A stretch of DNA of 64,000 nucleotides from Neglectibacter timonensis (GCF_900048895.1 NZ_LT160640.1:682001-746000); one strand, 5' to 3'. Numbered from the stretch's first letter, positions 1 through 8,751 are shown. Numbers and translations: made by a program. Notes: generated by a model from the sequence alone, not told the origin.

Positions 1-490
1 CAATTCGCTTTGCAACCACACAGGCAGGCGCTCCTGCCTCCACCGTCAGGTCTGCAGCCGCCTGATACAGTGGACAACGCTGTTCATAGAGCTCCGCGAT
101 CACTTTCCGTCTGTTGGGCTTCTGAAGCAGGGGCCGCTTCCTGTCCCCCTTCAGCCTTTCCTGCAGTGCCGGAAGCGGTACGTCCAAATAAAGGATGGTA
201 CCCTTTCCGGCATGAAATGCCTGTACATTGTCAGGAAAAAGCACGGTTCCGCCTCCGCAGGCCACCACCATGTTCGTTTTTTCTGCAATTTCCCGTACTG
301 CCGCAGCTTCCCGTTCCCGAAAACCAGCTTCACCAAAACGTTCGAATATTTGAGAAACTTTTAAACCTTCTTTGCGTTCAATATATTGGTCGAGATCACA
401 GAACTTCCGGTTCATGAGTTTGGCCGCCCGCTTTCCCACACTTGTTTTGCCGCATCCCATAAAGCCGCACAGCACGATATTTCCATCCAT
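1..490 (-). CDS. aroK: Shikimate kinase (3' end outside window)
   Basis: Phosphorylates the 3-hydroxyl of shikimate with ATP in chorismate synthesis, in the cytoplasm. Read from the ATG at 490, the protein opens with a P-loop (GFMGCGKTS, residues 9-17). A DLD motif near residue 34 and a CGGGT motif near residue 80 are the family's shikimate- and Mg-binding elements, and RPLL lies in the lid region. About 163 codons are visible and the gene runs off the left edge. It starts 2 bp after the aroE stop, so the two consecutive pathway genes are surely cotranscribed. Confidence 0.93.
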   Translation of the reverse strand, partial: MDGNIVLCGFMGCGKTSVGKRAAKLMNRKFCDLDQYIERKEGLKVSQIFERFGEAGFREREAAAVREIAEKTNMVVACGGGTVLFPDNVQAFHAGKGTILYLDVPLPALQERLKGDRKRPLLQKPNRRKVIAELYEQRCPLYQAAADLTVEAGAPACVVAKRI

Positions 491-492
491 AA

Positions 493-1356
493 CTATGCTT
501 TCCCCCCGAAAATCCGTCTCATCTCTTCTGCAGCGTCTTTGCAAAGTACAGCCAGCTCTGAGGCCTTGAACTGCGTGCCATACCAGATTTCATGGGCAGC
601 CACAGCCTGAAATACCAGCATTTCCATTCCTCCGATCGCCTTTACCCCCAATCTCTCTGCACGTTGCAGCAATTCTGTTTTCGCAGGATTATACACAGCG
701 TCAAACACAGCGGAACAACGGGAGACCACTTCCTCTGAAACAGGGCATTCACCAGTGTGGGGATACATTCCCGCACTGGTAGCATTTATAAGCACGTCAA
801 ACTCCGTCTTTTCGCTTTCCAGCGCGGCATAAGTCAGAACACGCACCTCTCCGCCCACGCCGCGATACTTCTGAAGATCAGAGCAGAGCTTTTGCCCCTT
901 TTCAACCGAATTTTCCCTGCTAACAATTGTGAGGCTTGTCCCCGGACATTCCGCCGCCTCAAAGGCGATTGCTCTGGCGGCTCCGCCGTTTCCAAGCAGC
1001 AAAACTTTTCCCGAAAGCTCTGCACCATGATTTTTCAACGCCGCACGGCACCCGGCGCCGTCGGTTGTATATCCAAAAAGCCTTCCCTGCTTCACTTGCA
1101 CCGTGTTGACAGAGCCGGAAGCTTTCGCTTTTTCCTCAACTTCATCCAAAAAGGGAATAATTGCATTTTTATGGGGAATCGTTACGTTGAAACAATCCAG
1201 ACCGCATAAAACCGGTATTGCCTCCTTCAAATCCGGAACATCCAGAACCGTGTAGGAAAGCGGACGTCCGGATAACGCAAACAACCTTTCATGGATGAAC
1301 GGTGACATCGTATGTCCGATAGGATGGCCAATTACGGCAATTTTTTGTGGTTCCAT
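493..1356 (-). CDS. aroE: Shikimate dehydrogenase
   Basis: NADPH-dependent reduction of 3-dehydroshikimate to shikimate. 287 residues, normal for AroE. The substrate-binding region is GHPIGHTMSP (10-19). NVTIPHK (57-63) carries the catalytic lysine K63, paired with D99 in TTDGAGC. GNGGAARA (122-129) is the nucleotide-binding glycine loop, and GGMEMLVFQA near the C terminus is typical. The ATG at 1356 is preceded by an AGGGGAG-type ribosome site. It is the first gene seen of an aroE-aroK operon. Confidence 0.95.
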   Translation of the reverse strand: MEPQKIAVIGHPIGHTMSPFIHERLFALSGRPLSYTVLDVPDLKEAIPVLCGLDCFNVTIPHKNAIIPFLDEVEEKAKASGSVNTVQVKQGRLFGYTTDGAGCRAALKNHGAELSGKVLLLGNGGAARAIAFEAAECPGTSLTIVSRENSVEKGQKLCSDLQKYRGVGGEVRVLTYAALESEKTEFDVLINATSAGMYPHTGECPVSEEVVSRCSAVFDAVYNPAKTELLQRAERLGVKAIGGMEMLVFQAVAAHEIWYGTQFKASELAVLCKDAAEEMRRIFGGKA

Positions 1357-1408
1357 GGCGGAAGAAACTCCCCTTTCCCTCAGTTTTCCAAAATATTTCT
1401 ATTTCGTA

Positions 1409-1437
1409 TTGACAAAGCAGAATCGAGTCAATAAAAT
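1409..1437 (+). promoter_or_regulatory. Sigma-A promoter for acpP
   Basis: TTGACA (1409-1414), a 17-bp spacer and TAAAAT (1432-1437). It lies in the aroE/acpP intergenic region. The leader of about 130 nt contains an imperfect inverted repeat around 1450-1484. I saw no FapR-like palindrome. Confidence 0.75.
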
Positions 1438-1575
1438 GTAGGTGATGGATACGGTACGGCGAACGTTACCACTCGCCGGCGTATGGATTGTATCACATAT
1501 TGACCGGTTTTGTCCATATCTTCCATTTTTGAACGGAAGCCCCCAAAAACAGAATTTTATTAGGAGGAACTAGAA

Positions 1576-1809
1576 ATGGTACTAGAAAAAGTCAAGGCGA
1601 TTCTCAGCGAACAGTTTGATGTGGAGGAGGATTCTATCACTGCAGAAACCACACTCGCCGATGATCTGGGCGCAGATTCTCTTGATGTTGTCGACCTGCT
1701 GATGTCCATCGAGGATGAATTCGAAGTTGAAATTCCCGATGAAGAGGTAGAAAATATTAAAACGGTCGGCGCGCTTGTTGAGTATATTGAAGGCCATTCT
1801 AAAATCTGA
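1576..1809 (+). CDS. acpP: Acyl carrier protein
   Basis: Carries growing acyl chains on a 4'-phosphopantetheine arm in fatty acid synthesis. 77 residues, very acidic, with the GADSLD motif that places the phosphopantetheinylated serine at S35. The AGGAGG ribosome site is 7 nt before the ATG. It is monocistronic, with its own promoter (1409-1437) and a strong terminator (1834-1864). No fatty-acid synthesis genes flank it, unlike the usual plsX/fabF context. Confidence 0.97.
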   Translation: MVLEKVKAILSEQFDVEEDSITAETTLADDLGADSLDVVDLLMSIEDEFEVEIPDEEVENIKTVGALVEYIEGHSKI

Positions 1810-1833
1810 TTTTGAAATACTATCGCTAAGTCG

Positions 1834-1864
1834 AGCGTCCGAGCCTTGTTCGGACGCTTTTTTC
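1834..1864 (+). terminator. Intrinsic terminator after acpP
   Basis: Perfect 9-bp stem AGCGTCCGA/TCGGACGCT with a 7-nt loop, followed by a run of six T. Confidence 0.92.
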
Positions 1865-1893
1865 TTGCAAAACCCTTTTATTCAAGCTATAAT
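1865..1893 (+). promoter_or_regulatory. Promoter for proS
   Basis: TTGCAA (1865-1870), a 17-bp spacer and TATAAT (1888-1893). It begins directly after the acpP terminator T-tract. Confidence 0.75.
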
Positions 1894-1938
1894 TTTTGCA
1901 TGGAATCTTAAATATCCGCTCGAAAGGACTTGTTTTTC

Positions 1939-3378
1939 ATGGCACAGCAGAAAAAAATGGTCGAAGATATAACTTCGATGGAAGAAGATTTTTCCAAATG
2001 GTATACGGATATTGTCAAAAAAGCGGAGCTTATGGATTACTCCAGCGTTAAAGGCTGTATGGTCATTGAGCCATATGGTTATGCCATTTGGGAAAACATC
2101 CAGAAGGATCTGGATGCCCGTTTCAAAAAAGTAGGCGTTCAAAATGTGTATATGCCTATGTTTATCCCGGAGAGCCTCCTGCAGCGCGAAAAGGACCATG
2201 TAGACGGCTTCGCGCCGGAAGTCGCCTGGGTGACACAGGGCGGCGAGGAAAAGCTTTCTGAGCGGCTTTGCGTGCGCCCAACCAGTGAAGTTCTATTCTG
2301 TGAGCACTATCAGAAGGTAATCCGTTCTTACCGCGATCTGCCGAAAATTTACAACCAATGGTGTTCTGTAGTACGTTGGGAAAAAACCACCCGGCCCTTT
2401 CTTCGTTCTTCTGAATTCCTGTGGCAGGAAGGCCATACCATGCATGAAACCGCCGAAGAAGCCCAACAGGAAACGTTGACTATGCTGCGCGTCTACGAAG
2501 ATTTTTACAAAAATACTTTGGCTATCCCGGCAGTGGTTGGACAGAAAACGGAAAAGGAAAAGTTTGCGGGCGCCTTGGCTACCTACACGATTGAACCCAT
2601 GATGCATAACGGCGTAGCGCTGCAGGGCGGTACCTCTCACTATTTTGGCGACGGCTTTGCAAAAAGCTTTGGCATCACCTTCACCGGCCGTGATAACACC
2701 CTGCAGAGTCCCTTCCAAACCTCCTGGGGCGTATCCACCCGCATGATAGGCGCCATCATTATGGTGCACGGCGACGATAACGGCTTGGTGCTTCCGCCTA
2801 AAATTGCGCCTATCCAGGTTGTGATTGTACCGGTAGCCCAGCACAAGGAAGGCGTATTGGAAAAAGCGGGGGAGCTTTATCACAGTTTGCAGGAAAAATT
2901 CCGCATCAAACTGGATGACAGTGAAAATTCTCCCGGATGGAAATTTGCCCAGTATGAGATGCAGGGTGTTCCGTTGCGTCTGGAGATTGGGCCAAAAGAT
3001 ATCGAGAAAAACCAATGTGTTCTGGTCCGCCGTGATAACCGGGAAAAGCAGTTTGTCTCTCTGGACAACTTGGAGGAGGCAATTGAAAAAGCCCTGGACG
3101 AAATCCATGATGCTCTTTACCAGCGGGCATTGGACAATCTGACATCCAAAACCTTTACCGCAAAAAATTATGATGAATTTCTGGACATTGCAGCAAATAA
3201 ACCAGGGTTCATCAAAGCAATGTGGTGTGGAGACAGCGCCTGCGAAGAAAAGATCAAAGAGGATACCGGCGGTGTAAAGTCCAGATGCATACCGTTTGAA
3301 GAAGAACATCTCTCTGATGTCTGCGCCTGCTGTGGAAAGCCCGCCAAGCATATGGTCTACTGGGGCCGGCAGTACTAA
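1939..3378 (+). CDS. proS: Prolyl-tRNA synthetase, archaeal/eukaryotic type
   Basis: Charges tRNA-Pro with proline. 479 residues from the ATG at 1939, about 10 nt after an AAAGGA site; an in-frame TTG at 1930 is too close to that site. Class II signatures are visible: MPMF, the motif-2 region [20 protein letters not shown], and the motif-3 region with [10 protein letters not shown]. There is no INS editing insertion between motifs 2 and 3. A C-terminal cysteine cluster ([18 protein letters not shown]) and a terminal tyrosine (WGRQY) mark the short archaeal/eukaryotic-like form found in many Clostridia. No T-box was seen upstream. Confidence 0.95.
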   Translation: MAQQKKMVEDITSMEEDFSKWYTDIVKKAELMDYSSVKGCMVIEPYGYAIWENIQKDLDARFKKVGVQNVYMPMFIPESLLQREKDHVDGFAPEVAWVTQGGEEKLSERLCVRPTSEVLFCEHYQKVIRSYRDLPKIYNQWCSVVRWEKTTRPFLRSSEFLWQEGHTMHETAEEAQQETLTMLRVYEDFYKNTLAIPAVVGQKTEKEKFAGALATYTIEPMMHNGVALQGGTSHYFGDGFAKSFGITFTGRDNTLQSPFQTSWGVSTRMIGAIIMVHGDDNGLVLPPKIAPIQVVIVPVAQHKEGVLEKAGELYHSLQEKFRIKLDDSENSPGWKFAQYEMQGVPLRLEIGPKDIEKNQCVLVRRDNREKQFVSLDNLEEAIEKALDEIHDALYQRALDNLTSKTFTAKNYDEFLDIAANKPGFIKAMWCGDSACEEKIKEDTGGVKSRCIPFEEEHLSDVCACCGKPAKHMVYWGRQY

Positions 3379-3431
3379 ATTTCTTTTCTTTATCTTCCCA
3401 GTTTTAATTAGATGCTTCACCAAAATATACC

Positions 3432-3460
3432 TTTACATTTCTAAAATAATGTAATAAAAT
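3432..3460 (+). promoter_or_regulatory. Promoter of the dehydrogenase/isomerase operon
   Basis: TTTACA (3432-3437), a 17-bp spacer and TAAAAT (3455-3460). Confidence 0.7.
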
Positions 3461-3474
3461 GATTGTGTAATCTA

Positions 3475-3494
3475 ACATACTTCTCAAAGTATGT
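3475..3494. promoter_or_regulatory. Palindromic operator candidate
   Basis: Perfect 8-bp inverted repeat ACATACTT-ctca-AAGTATGT, about 15 bp downstream of the -10 box and just before the ribosome site (TAGGAGGAG). The position suits repressor roadblocking or blocked initiation. The cognate regulator is not obvious in the window. Confidence 0.5.
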
Positions 3495-3515
3495 AAATAA
3501 TAGGAGGAGATTCCC

Positions 3516-4637
3516 ATGGCAAAATTAAAGATCGGTTTTATTGGCTGCGGCGGTATCGCCAACCAAAAGCATTTTCCCGGAATGTCTCAGCAGACCGAGT
3601 ATGTTGATATGTGCGCATTCTGCGACCTGATCCCCGAAAGGGCTGAGAAGGCAGCTAAAGAGTACGGTACGCCTGACGCTAAGGTTTATACCGACTATCA
3701 TGAGCTCCTGGCAGACCCCACAATTGATGCGGTTCACGTACTTACTCCCAACATCGCTCACTGCGAGATCACGATTGCGGCTCTTGAGGCCGGCAAGCAT
3801 GTGCTCTGCGAAAAGCCAATGGCTGCAACTGAAGCAGACGCCAAAAAAATGCTGGAAGCCAGAGACCGTACTGGAAAAATGCTCACCATCGGTTATCAGT
3901 ACCGTCACTTCCCTGTAAACCAGGTTGCTAAGGCCGTAGTGGACGATGGCTGGCTGGGCGATATCTATTATGCAGAAGCCACTTACCTGCGCCGCCGCGG
4001 TGTTCCCACCTGGGGCGTATTTACCGACAAGTCCAAACAGGGCGGCGGCCCCCTGATCGACATCGGCACCCACGCGCTGGATCTCACTTTGTTCCTGATG
4101 AACAACTATGACGTGGACTATGTGGTTGGCACCTCCTTTGAGAAGCTGGGCCGGCTGCTGGATCCTGAGCATCAGGGCCAGGTCAACTACAGAGGCGAAC
4201 ATGATTCCTGGAATAACGAAACCTATGATGTGGAGGATTCCGCATTTGGCCATATCAAGATGAAGAACGGCGCTGTGATCAACCTGCGTGCTTCCTGGGC
4301 AATCAACATGGTCGGTGAGACTGGCGCTAACAATGAAGCTCACGCCACGCTGGCCGGTACCAAGGGCGGCCTCGATACGCTGGAGGACAGAGTCAGACTG
4401 AATCACGTAGTGGCCAATCAGCCTTCTGTCACCTATGTAGGCAACAAGGTAGCTTCCTATATTCCCGGTTTCAGCCAGGGCCCGGCTCCTCTTTCCAAGG
4501 AAGCCGACATTTGGGTTAAGGCGCTCCGCGGCGAAGGCGAACTCTTTGTGACCGCTGATCAGGCTTATTGCGTCACCAAGATTCTGGACGCCATCTATCA
4601 GTCTTCCAAGACCGGAAAACCTGTCTATTTTGACTGA
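3516..4637 (+). CDS. Gfo/Idh/MocA-family NAD(P)-dependent oxidoreductase
   Basis: Probable dehydrogenase of a polyol or sugar such as an inositol or sugar acid; the substrate is not readable from sequence. 373 residues. The N-terminal Rossmann fold opens with GFIGCGGIANQKH (about 8-20). CEKPMA near residue 98 carries the family's EKP lysine. The C-terminal domain has GGGPLIDIGTHALDL, the conserved substrate-site Asp-His element. It is the first gene of a two-gene operon, 14 bp before a sugar-phosphate isomerase-like gene. A second pair of the same kind lies at 42902-44829. Confidence 0.88.
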   Translation: MAKLKIGFIGCGGIANQKHFPGMSQQTEYVDMCAFCDLIPERAEKAAKEYGTPDAKVYTDYHELLADPTIDAVHVLTPNIAHCEITIAALEAGKHVLCEKPMAATEADAKKMLEARDRTGKMLTIGYQYRHFPVNQVAKAVVDDGWLGDIYYAEATYLRRRGVPTWGVFTDKSKQGGGPLIDIGTHALDLTLFLMNNYDVDYVVGTSFEKLGRLLDPEHQGQVNYRGEHDSWNNETYDVEDSAFGHIKMKNGAVINLRASWAINMVGETGANNEAHATLAGTKGGLDTLEDRVRLNHVVANQPSVTYVGNKVASYIPGFSQGPAPLSKEADIWVKALRGEGELFVTADQAYCVTKILDAIYQSSKTGKPVYFD

Positions 4638-4651
4638 TCGGGGTTAACAGC

Positions 4652-5503
4652 ATGAATAATATCAATTTGCAGCTCTATTCTTTCGGGTTTGAGTGTAATC
4701 TTTCTCTTTTGGATAAAATCAAATGTGCTGGAGAAATGGGTTATGCCGGTGTTGAATTCGCCCGCGGTTATGAAGAGCTTCCGGTTGAGCAGGTAAAAAA
4801 AGCTCTGGATGATGCCGGTGTCAAGGCGGTTTCCGCTCATGTGGCATTGGATTTTATGGAGCAGGATCTTCCTTATCTTGCAAAGCTGGGTGTGAAATTT
4901 GTAGCCTGCCCCATGGCTCCCTTTAACACTGCTGAAGAGGCCAAAGAGCTTGCTGAAGACCTCAACAAATTTGGTCAGATGGCAAAGCAGTACGGTATTA
5001 CCATCGGATACCACAATCATACCGGTGAATTTTATCAGGATCAGGGAAAATACTTGATGGATTACCTGATTGAAAATACCGATCCTGAAACGGTTGCTTT
5101 TGAAATCGACTGCGGTTGGGCTTCTGCCGCTGGGATCAATCCGGTAGAATATATCAACCAGCACGCAGGCCGTATCGCCGGTATTCACATCAAGGAAAAC
5201 GGCGGAGTGATCGGAGCGGACAAGCCTCAATCGAGGCACGAAGCTCCTAACCATCCAAAATTTGAACTGGATGAGGATGGCAAGCCGATCATTCCTCCTG
5301 AATTCAAAAAGATGATGGAAGAACGTGAAAAGCTCAATGTTCCCCAGGGAAGCGGTATTGTGGATTGGAAAGCGGTGAAAGCCGCTGCTGATGCCCAGCG
5401 CGAAGGAGTCATCTACGTAGTTGAGCGTGAAGCCAGTTACGGAGGCAAGGGCAGAATTGACTGCCTGAAAGAAGATATCGCTTGGTTGAAAGAGAATCTG
5501 TAA
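4652..5503 (+). CDS. Sugar phosphate isomerase/epimerase (xylose isomerase-like TIM barrel)
   Basis: 283-residue TIM barrel of the AP endonuclease 2/xylose isomerase fold (IolE, IolI, Hyi relatives). Likely divalent-metal ligands are the Glu in VEFARG, the Asp in EIDCGWA, the His in GIHIKEN and the final Glu in VVEREASY; YHNHTGEF supplies a further His pair. It lies 14 bp behind the dehydrogenase, so both probably act in the same carbohydrate step sequence. The exact reaction is unknown. A strong terminator follows. Confidence 0.85.
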   Translation: MNNINLQLYSFGFECNLSLLDKIKCAGEMGYAGVEFARGYEELPVEQVKKALDDAGVKAVSAHVALDFMEQDLPYLAKLGVKFVACPMAPFNTAEEAKELAEDLNKFGQMAKQYGITIGYHNHTGEFYQDQGKYLMDYLIENTDPETVAFEIDCGWASAAGINPVEYINQHAGRIAGIHIKENGGVIGADKPQSRHEAPNHPKFELDEDGKPIIPPEFKKMMEEREKLNVPQGSGIVDWKAVKAAADAQREGVIYVVEREASYGGKGRIDCLKEDIAWLKENL

Positions 5504-5511
5504 AAAGTTTT

Positions 5512-5558
5512 AAGGAAGCGGGAAATGCATTTTGCATTCCCCGCTTCCTTTCCTTTTC
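5512..5558 (+). terminator. Intrinsic terminator of the dehydrogenase/isomerase operon
   Basis: Stem AAGGAAGCGGG/CCCGCTTCCTT with further pairing in the loop, then a T-rich tail. Confidence 0.9.
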
Positions 5559-5694
5559 TGCAAATGGAGATATCCTATTGGGACATTGGCTTCAACAAGA
5601 TCCATTACAGTTTTGAGGGAAGGTGCCAGATGGCACTGCCCTCTTTCCGTGAGCTATTCCCAGCTTTTTTCTCTATCCCCTTCTTGAAATCCTG
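5559..5694. other. Intergenic spacer, no gene seen
   Basis: No supported reading frame. A weak hairpin at 5615-5643 (GAGGG..GTGCCA/TGGCAC..CCCTC) could end transcription of the glycosidase remnant to its right. Confidence 0.5.
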
Positions 5695-6447
5695 TTACTT
5701 TACCAATTCTTTCTGCGCTGCGAAATCCCGGAGTAGGCGAATTTCCTTTTCTCTGTATGGAGTCCCGTCCGGGTAGAGAATACAGTGAAACCAGTTGGGT
5801 GGTTCAGGCGCCCCTTCAGGCCAATTCCAGGGAAAGTGGTACCGTGCGCTTCCCGCGCAGAGCCCCCAAAAATAAAAACCGATTTCATATTTTTGAAAAT
5901 AGGGCAGAAAATTTTCGAAAGTATTCCCTTCGCTGCGGGCCAGGCATTCCGTACATAATGCGGGACGCCCATAGGAGAGAGCTCTTTCCAACTCAGGCAG
6001 GAACTCCAACGAACCTCCAGACTGATTATGATACCGATCTGGGCTGCCCGGTTGCGTGTAGTTATGAAATGTGATTACATCCGATAAATCGAACGCTTCC
6101 CAGCAGGCGGTAAGTGGCTGTGAAGGTTTAAGAGAACGGGCATGTGCAAACATTTTCTCCAAGCAGCCCCGATGTTGTGGTGCGGCCTCATTCCATAGAT
6201 CCCATGCGATAATTCTCCGGTCATTGCCGTATTTTCCAATGACCTCTCCCAGGAAACTATATACAGTTTCCATCAGTTCTGCTCTTTGAAAAGGGGCTAA
6301 ATGCTCAGAATCTTCCACACGCATATAATCCGATTGAGAGGCAACCATCACGGTCATGACGTACCGATCCGCCAAATCCAGGAATCGGTTAATTTTACTT
6401 TGAACTACTTCCCACAAAATGTTTCCCCACTCCTTAGACTTTTCCAT
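5695..6447 (-). pseudogene. GH5-like cellulase-fold glycosidase, 5'-truncated
   Basis: C-terminal two-thirds of a (beta/alpha)8 glycoside hydrolase resembling GH5 or related clan-A enzymes. WDLWNEAAP carries the presumed acid/base Glu, and ALCTECLAR near residue 167 the presumed nucleophile Glu. Family members are usually 330-400 residues, whereas only about 250 remain. The frame opens just after a stop at about 6471. The missing 5' end meets the 5'-truncated AraC gene head to head, suggesting one deletion removed both starts. No ribosome site precedes the first ATG. Probably inactive. Confidence 0.6.
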
Positions 6448-6709
6448 TTCTTCGTTGGCAGAGCATTTTCACACCTCAGTCCTAAACATGAGTCACCTGT
6501 TCAAATATGTAACTGGAATTGGTTACAAGCAGTATGTGGATTATCTGCGGGTGGAACGTGCAAAAACTTTTCTGGAAAACACTGGGATGACGATCGGGGA
6601 GATTGCAGAGTCCTGTGGCTACATCAGCGCTTCTAGCTTTATCCGTACTTATAAAAAGTTGACGGGACAGCCCCCCGGTATCTACCGGCAGAAACTAAAA
6701 AAGAACTGA
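6419..6709 (+). pseudogene. AraC-family regulator, C-terminal DNA-binding domain only
   Basis: About 90 residues matching the double helix-turn-helix of AraC/XylS proteins: SLAEHFHTS..MSHLFKYVTG, then YLRVERAKTFLENT..IGEIAESCGY..SSFIRTYKKLTGQPPGIYR. The N-terminal sensor half is absent and there is no ribosome site. Its 5' end runs into the opposite-strand glycosidase remnant, so this was probably the divergent regulator of that gene. Read-through expression as an isolated DNA-binding domain is conceivable but unsupported. Confidence 0.65.
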
Positions 6710-6722
6710 GCCGTGAAAAAGC

Positions 6723-6776
6723 GGTGGCGTTGGAGTGCTCCCGAAAGGAATCCTCCCAACTCCACCACTTTTATTT
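6723..6776 (+). terminator. Terminator after the AraC remnant
   Basis: Interrupted stem GTGGCGTTGGAG/CTCCCAACTCCACCAC with a 17-nt loop, followed by CTTTTATTT. Confidence 0.65.
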
Positions 6777-6819
6777 GCTCCCGCCCATAGTTCTCATTTC
6801 GGCTTGTTTTCCTGAAAAA

Positions 6820-6888
6820 GTTGTTTACCCAAACTAAACAACAAAGTTATTGTTCTATATTGACTTTATCATGATATTTAATTATAAT
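6820..6888 (+). promoter_or_regulatory. MarR-TauE promoter with upstream palindrome
   Basis: TTGACT (6860-6865), a 17-bp spacer and TATAAT (6883-6888). An 8-bp inverted repeat GTTGTTTA-7 nt-TAAACAAC at 6820-6842 sits just upstream of -35 and may be the binding site of the MarR protein it controls (inference). Confidence 0.65.
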
Positions 6889-6927
6889 TAGAACTGTTCT
6901 TTTTATAACTATAAAGGATGATTTTTT

Positions 6928-7374
6928 ATGCGTGAAGTTCTGATAGCCATCAGTCATTTCAAACGGTTTTACAGTCAGACTTTCCAGCCCTTGACAGAAA
7001 AGTTTCAGTTATCGCAGCTGGAAACTGATGTGCTTCTTTTCCTCCGGAACAATCCGGAGTATAACACGGCACGCGATATTGTTTCCATGCGTGGATTTGC
7101 AAAGTCAAATGTCTCCATGGCTGTGGATTCCCTACGCCGTAAGGGATTTTTAACTATACAAACTGACACCAATAGCAGAAAACTTCAGCGGCTCAACATC
7201 TCCCCCTCTGCGTATGCCATTGCAGAAGAACTTTCGGACTGTCAGACACGTTGCTTTTCCAGGATTATGAATGGATTCTCTAAAGAAGAACGCCAAATGC
7301 TCCGTGAACAATTGATGCGGATTGACCAAAATATTCTGGCAGCTCTCAATTCGTCTTTTAAAGAAATAAATTAG
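6928..7374 (+). CDS. MarR-family transcriptional regulator
   Basis: 148 residues with the MarR layout: an N-terminal dimerisation helix, a winged helix (ETDVLLFLRNNPEYNTARDI, recognition helix region KSNVSMAVDSLRRKGF, wing TDTNSRKLQRLNIS), and a C-terminal dimerisation helix. It is first in an operon with a TauE/SafE permease, 15 bp apart, and probably controls it in response to a small anion or stress signal. The ligand is unknown. Confidence 0.85.
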   Translation: MREVLIAISHFKRFYSQTFQPLTEKFQLSQLETDVLLFLRNNPEYNTARDIVSMRGFAKSNVSMAVDSLRRKGFLTIQTDTNSRKLQRLNISPSAYAIAEELSDCQTRCFSRIMNGFSKEERQMLREQLMRIDQNILAALNSSFKEIN

Positions 7375-7389
7375 TGGAGAGGATTTCTT

Positions 7390-8160
7390 GTGGTTTATCA
7401 GTTCTTTATCTGTTTTTTGTCAGGTATCGGCGCAGGATTGGGTACAGGTTTCGCTGGAATGAGCGCAGCCGCAGTGATAAGTCCCATGCTCATCACCTTT
7501 CTCGATATGAATCCCTATATGGCTGTAGGGATTGCTTTGGCAAGCGATGTCCTTGCCAGCGCCGTATCAGCCTATACTTATGGAAAAAGCAAAAATCTGG
7601 ATATTAAAAACGGATTGGTTATGATGTCCGCTGTCCTTTGCTTTACATTGGTAGGCAGTTATCTTTCCAGCTTAGTTTCCAGCACGGCAATGGGAGGCTT
7701 CTCCACAGTGATGACTTTAGTGCTGGGCATCAAATTCCTTATCAAGCCGGTTATGACTACAAAAGCCAGTATGGAAGCTGTCAGTCCCAAGAAACGAGTG
7801 ATTCAGTCTATCTTTTGTGGTATCCTGATAGGTTTGATCTGCGGCTTTGTAGGCGCTGGCGGCGGCATGATGATGCTGCTCATTCTCACCAGTGTTCTTG
7901 GCTATGAACTAAAGACCGCAGTAGGAACCAGTGTCTTTATCATGACCTTTACCGCTTTGACGGGTTCTGCCGGCCATTTTGCAATTGGCGGCATGCCGGA
8001 TCTCACAACGCTTCTTTTCTGTGTACTCAGTACACTTCTCTGGGCGCGTATTGCCGCAAAGTTCGCTAACAAGGCGTCTCCTGTTGTCTTAAACCGGGCC
8101 ACAGGCGCAGTTCTTACAGTTCTGGGGACAGCCATCCTCCTAGTAAATTATTGTTTTTAA
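7390..8160 (+). CDS. TauE/SafE-family permease
   Basis: 256-residue integral membrane protein of the sulfite exporter TauE/SafE (YfcA-like) family. Two repeats of about four helices each begin with glycine-rich motifs: GIGAGLGTGFAGMSAA near the start and GLICGFVGAGGGMMMLL mid-protein. The likely role is export or uptake of a small sulfur-containing or organic anion; the substrate is not deducible. The start is GTG at 7390 behind GTGGAGAGG, 15 bp after the MarR gene. Confidence 0.85.
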   Translation: MVYQFFICFLSGIGAGLGTGFAGMSAAAVISPMLITFLDMNPYMAVGIALASDVLASAVSAYTYGKSKNLDIKNGLVMMSAVLCFTLVGSYLSSLVSSTAMGGFSTVMTLVLGIKFLIKPVMTTKASMEAVSPKKRVIQSIFCGILIGLICGFVGAGGGMMMLLILTSVLGYELKTAVGTSVFIMTFTALTGSAGHFAIGGMPDLTTLLFCVLSTLLWARIAAKFANKASPVVLNRATGAVLTVLGTAILLVNYCF

Positions 8161-8197
8161 TTCATTTCAACTAAATCTAAAAAATTTTCTGATAAAG

Positions 8198-8243
8198 AGA
8201 AGCCTGAAACAGCCTTAAATTGCTGTTTCAGGCTTCTCTTATT
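8198..8243 (+). terminator. Strong terminator after the TauE gene
   Basis: Perfect 16-bp stem (AGAAGCCTGAAACAGC and its complement) with an 8-nt loop, then CTTATTTT. Confidence 0.9.
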
Positions 8244-8265
8244 TTGTTCAAGTTCCAGCCAGGAC

Positions 8266-8751
8266 TCAAAGATACAGCGTGTCAAGCAACCTTGTTCCAG
8301 TAGCGGTTCGGAAAATTCGCTGTCTGACCTCTCTGATTCCAGAAGCATCCATATTTCCCTCAAAAATATTCACTAGAAAATCCGCCTCTACCAAAGCCTG
8401 ATAATCCTGTCCATCGATATCTTGATAGGTATGATGATGTCCTACCAAAAAGCAGACACGTTTGATCAACTCATCAGGATATCCCAGGTTTTCCAACATG
8501 ACACGTGCGGCTTCCGGCCCTTCCTTTTCCTGATATTCTCCTGCGGAACTGCCGTACTTTTCCAAGCTGGGCTTAATTCCAATGTCGTGTACCAAAGCAG
8601 CGGTTTCCAAAATATCCTGTAATTCGGAAGGAAATTGCTCTCCTTCTCCTATGGCTTTTGCAAAAGCATAGACTTTCAAAAAGTGATTTATCCGTGAAAC
8701 AGAGCCCTTTTCATACCGGCTCATTTCCAAAGTAAGTTCGCTTTGCTTCAT
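8266..8751 (-). CDS. HD-domain phosphohydrolase
   Basis: 161 residues with the metal-binding HD signature: NHFLKVYAFAKAIGEGE, then ALVHDIGIK near residue 54 and VGHHHTY near residue 103. Such small proteins usually hydrolyse nucleotides or other phosphoesters; the substrate is unknown. It starts 9 bp after the tandem-GNAT gene, so the two are probably cotranscribed. Confidence 0.8.
   Translation of the reverse strand: MKQSELTLEMSRYEKGSVSRINHFLKVYAFAKAIGEGEQFPSELQDILETAALVHDIGIKPSLEKYGSSAGEYQEKEGPEAARVMLENLGYPDELIKRVCFLVGHHHTYQDIDGQDYQALVEADFLVNIFEGNMDASGIREVRQRIFRTATGTRLLDTLYL

Noticed and set aside
1357-1575. FapR operator ahead of acpP
   Set aside because: The inverted repeat near 1450-1484 does not match the TTAGTACC-type FapR palindrome.
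2293-3423. Long open frame antisense to proS
   Set aside because: It has no ribosome site or family match and mirrors the codon pattern of proS, which has complete class II motifs.
3525-4406. 293-codon open frame antisense to the first Gfo/Idh/MocA gene
   Set aside because: A shadow of a well-supported gene on the plus strand, with no start signal.
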